Assembly: GCA_905221605.1 (NCBI GenBank)
Contig: CAJNDS010001113.1
Coordinates: forward strand, 1,115,163 to 1,179,162
DNA: 64,000 nt
Reading direction: 5' to 3'
From: Symbiodinium natans
Taxonomy: Eukaryota; Sar; Dinophyceae; Suessiales; Symbiodiniaceae
Part shown: positions 63,796-64,000 of the stretch, piece by piece
Layout of the letters: each line of letters opens with the position of its first letter
Numbering within the stretch: position 1 is the first letter of the stretch
Notes under the pieces: model-generated
The model's input: only the letters and a program-made list of their open reading frames with translations
Told to the model about the DNA's origin: nothing
Databases searched by the model: none
Made by a program: the position numbers and the translations under genes

Positions 63796-64000
63796 ACCCA
63801 ATGCGATAGCCGATGCCCTCATCGACCGCTGATCTCCCAAACGCTTTTCCAAGCAGGAAGTGAGAGGAGGGTTTAGGGTTTAGGGGTTTAGGGTTTTATG
63901 GTTTCCAAGCAAAATGTGTGCAGGGGGAGGGGAGGAAGGCGCGGGGGTCGTAAACATTAGGCTGGGGGGTGCGAAAGTTAGGTTTTCCCTCCTAAACCCA

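Noticed and set aside
1-64000. CRISPR array or rRNA genes
   Set aside because: No spacer-repeat pattern with unique spacers and no rRNA-like conserved segments were seen.

Overview
The window looks like nuclear DNA of a dinoflagellate or close relative. Three things point there. Intact genes use split exons with AG|GC or AG|GT donors and AG|G acceptors. Arabidopsis-type telomere repeats (TTTAGGG/CCCTAAA) are scattered in both orientations through about 53 kb. A decayed protein-primed DNA polymerase and integrase lie next to each other as in Maverick/Polinton elements. No rRNA, convincing tRNA or CRISPR array was seen.

Layout. 1-1.3 kb: the 3' end of a highly charged repeat-rich ORF. 2.1-7.3 kb: a decayed Polinton with a frameshifted integrase on the plus strand and a frameshifted family B DNA polymerase on the minus strand, followed by a ~130-bp tandem repeat (7.45-8.13 kb). 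8.2-10 kb: mostly unrecognised, with one good minus-strand exon. 10.7-14.7 kb: the first telomere-like arrays, a MITE and several short exons. 14.9-18.6 and 22.2-24.3 kb: two complete copies of an uncharacterised multi-pass membrane protein gene, each with three exons. 24.7-50 kb: dense telomere-like arrays separated by short islands that read as protein between AG acceptors and AG|GN donors. These look like exons of several genes I cannot name. 50.7-58.2 kb: a gene of about 12 short exons whose product aligns with the MEMO1 (UPF0103) family in the right order and mostly in compatible phase, with introns built from telomere-like arrays and foldback elements. 59.4-61.2 kb: a satellite with a higher-order period near 185 bp, interrupted by an AT-rich block. 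61.2-64 kb: more arrays and exon-like islands.

Main message. The telomere-like repeats do not mark a chromosome end. In the one gene I could reconstruct they are intron filler, and small inverted-repeat elements of several families lie in the same introns, sometimes with a telomere-like array inside them. This resembles introner elements known from dinoflagellates such as Amoebophrya, but the use of telomere-like sequence as the bulk of introns is the unusual point. Gene finders that mask these repeats would see only fragments.

Limits: all gene models are by eye, several splice junctions are unresolved, and homology calls rest on recognised motifs and not on a database search.
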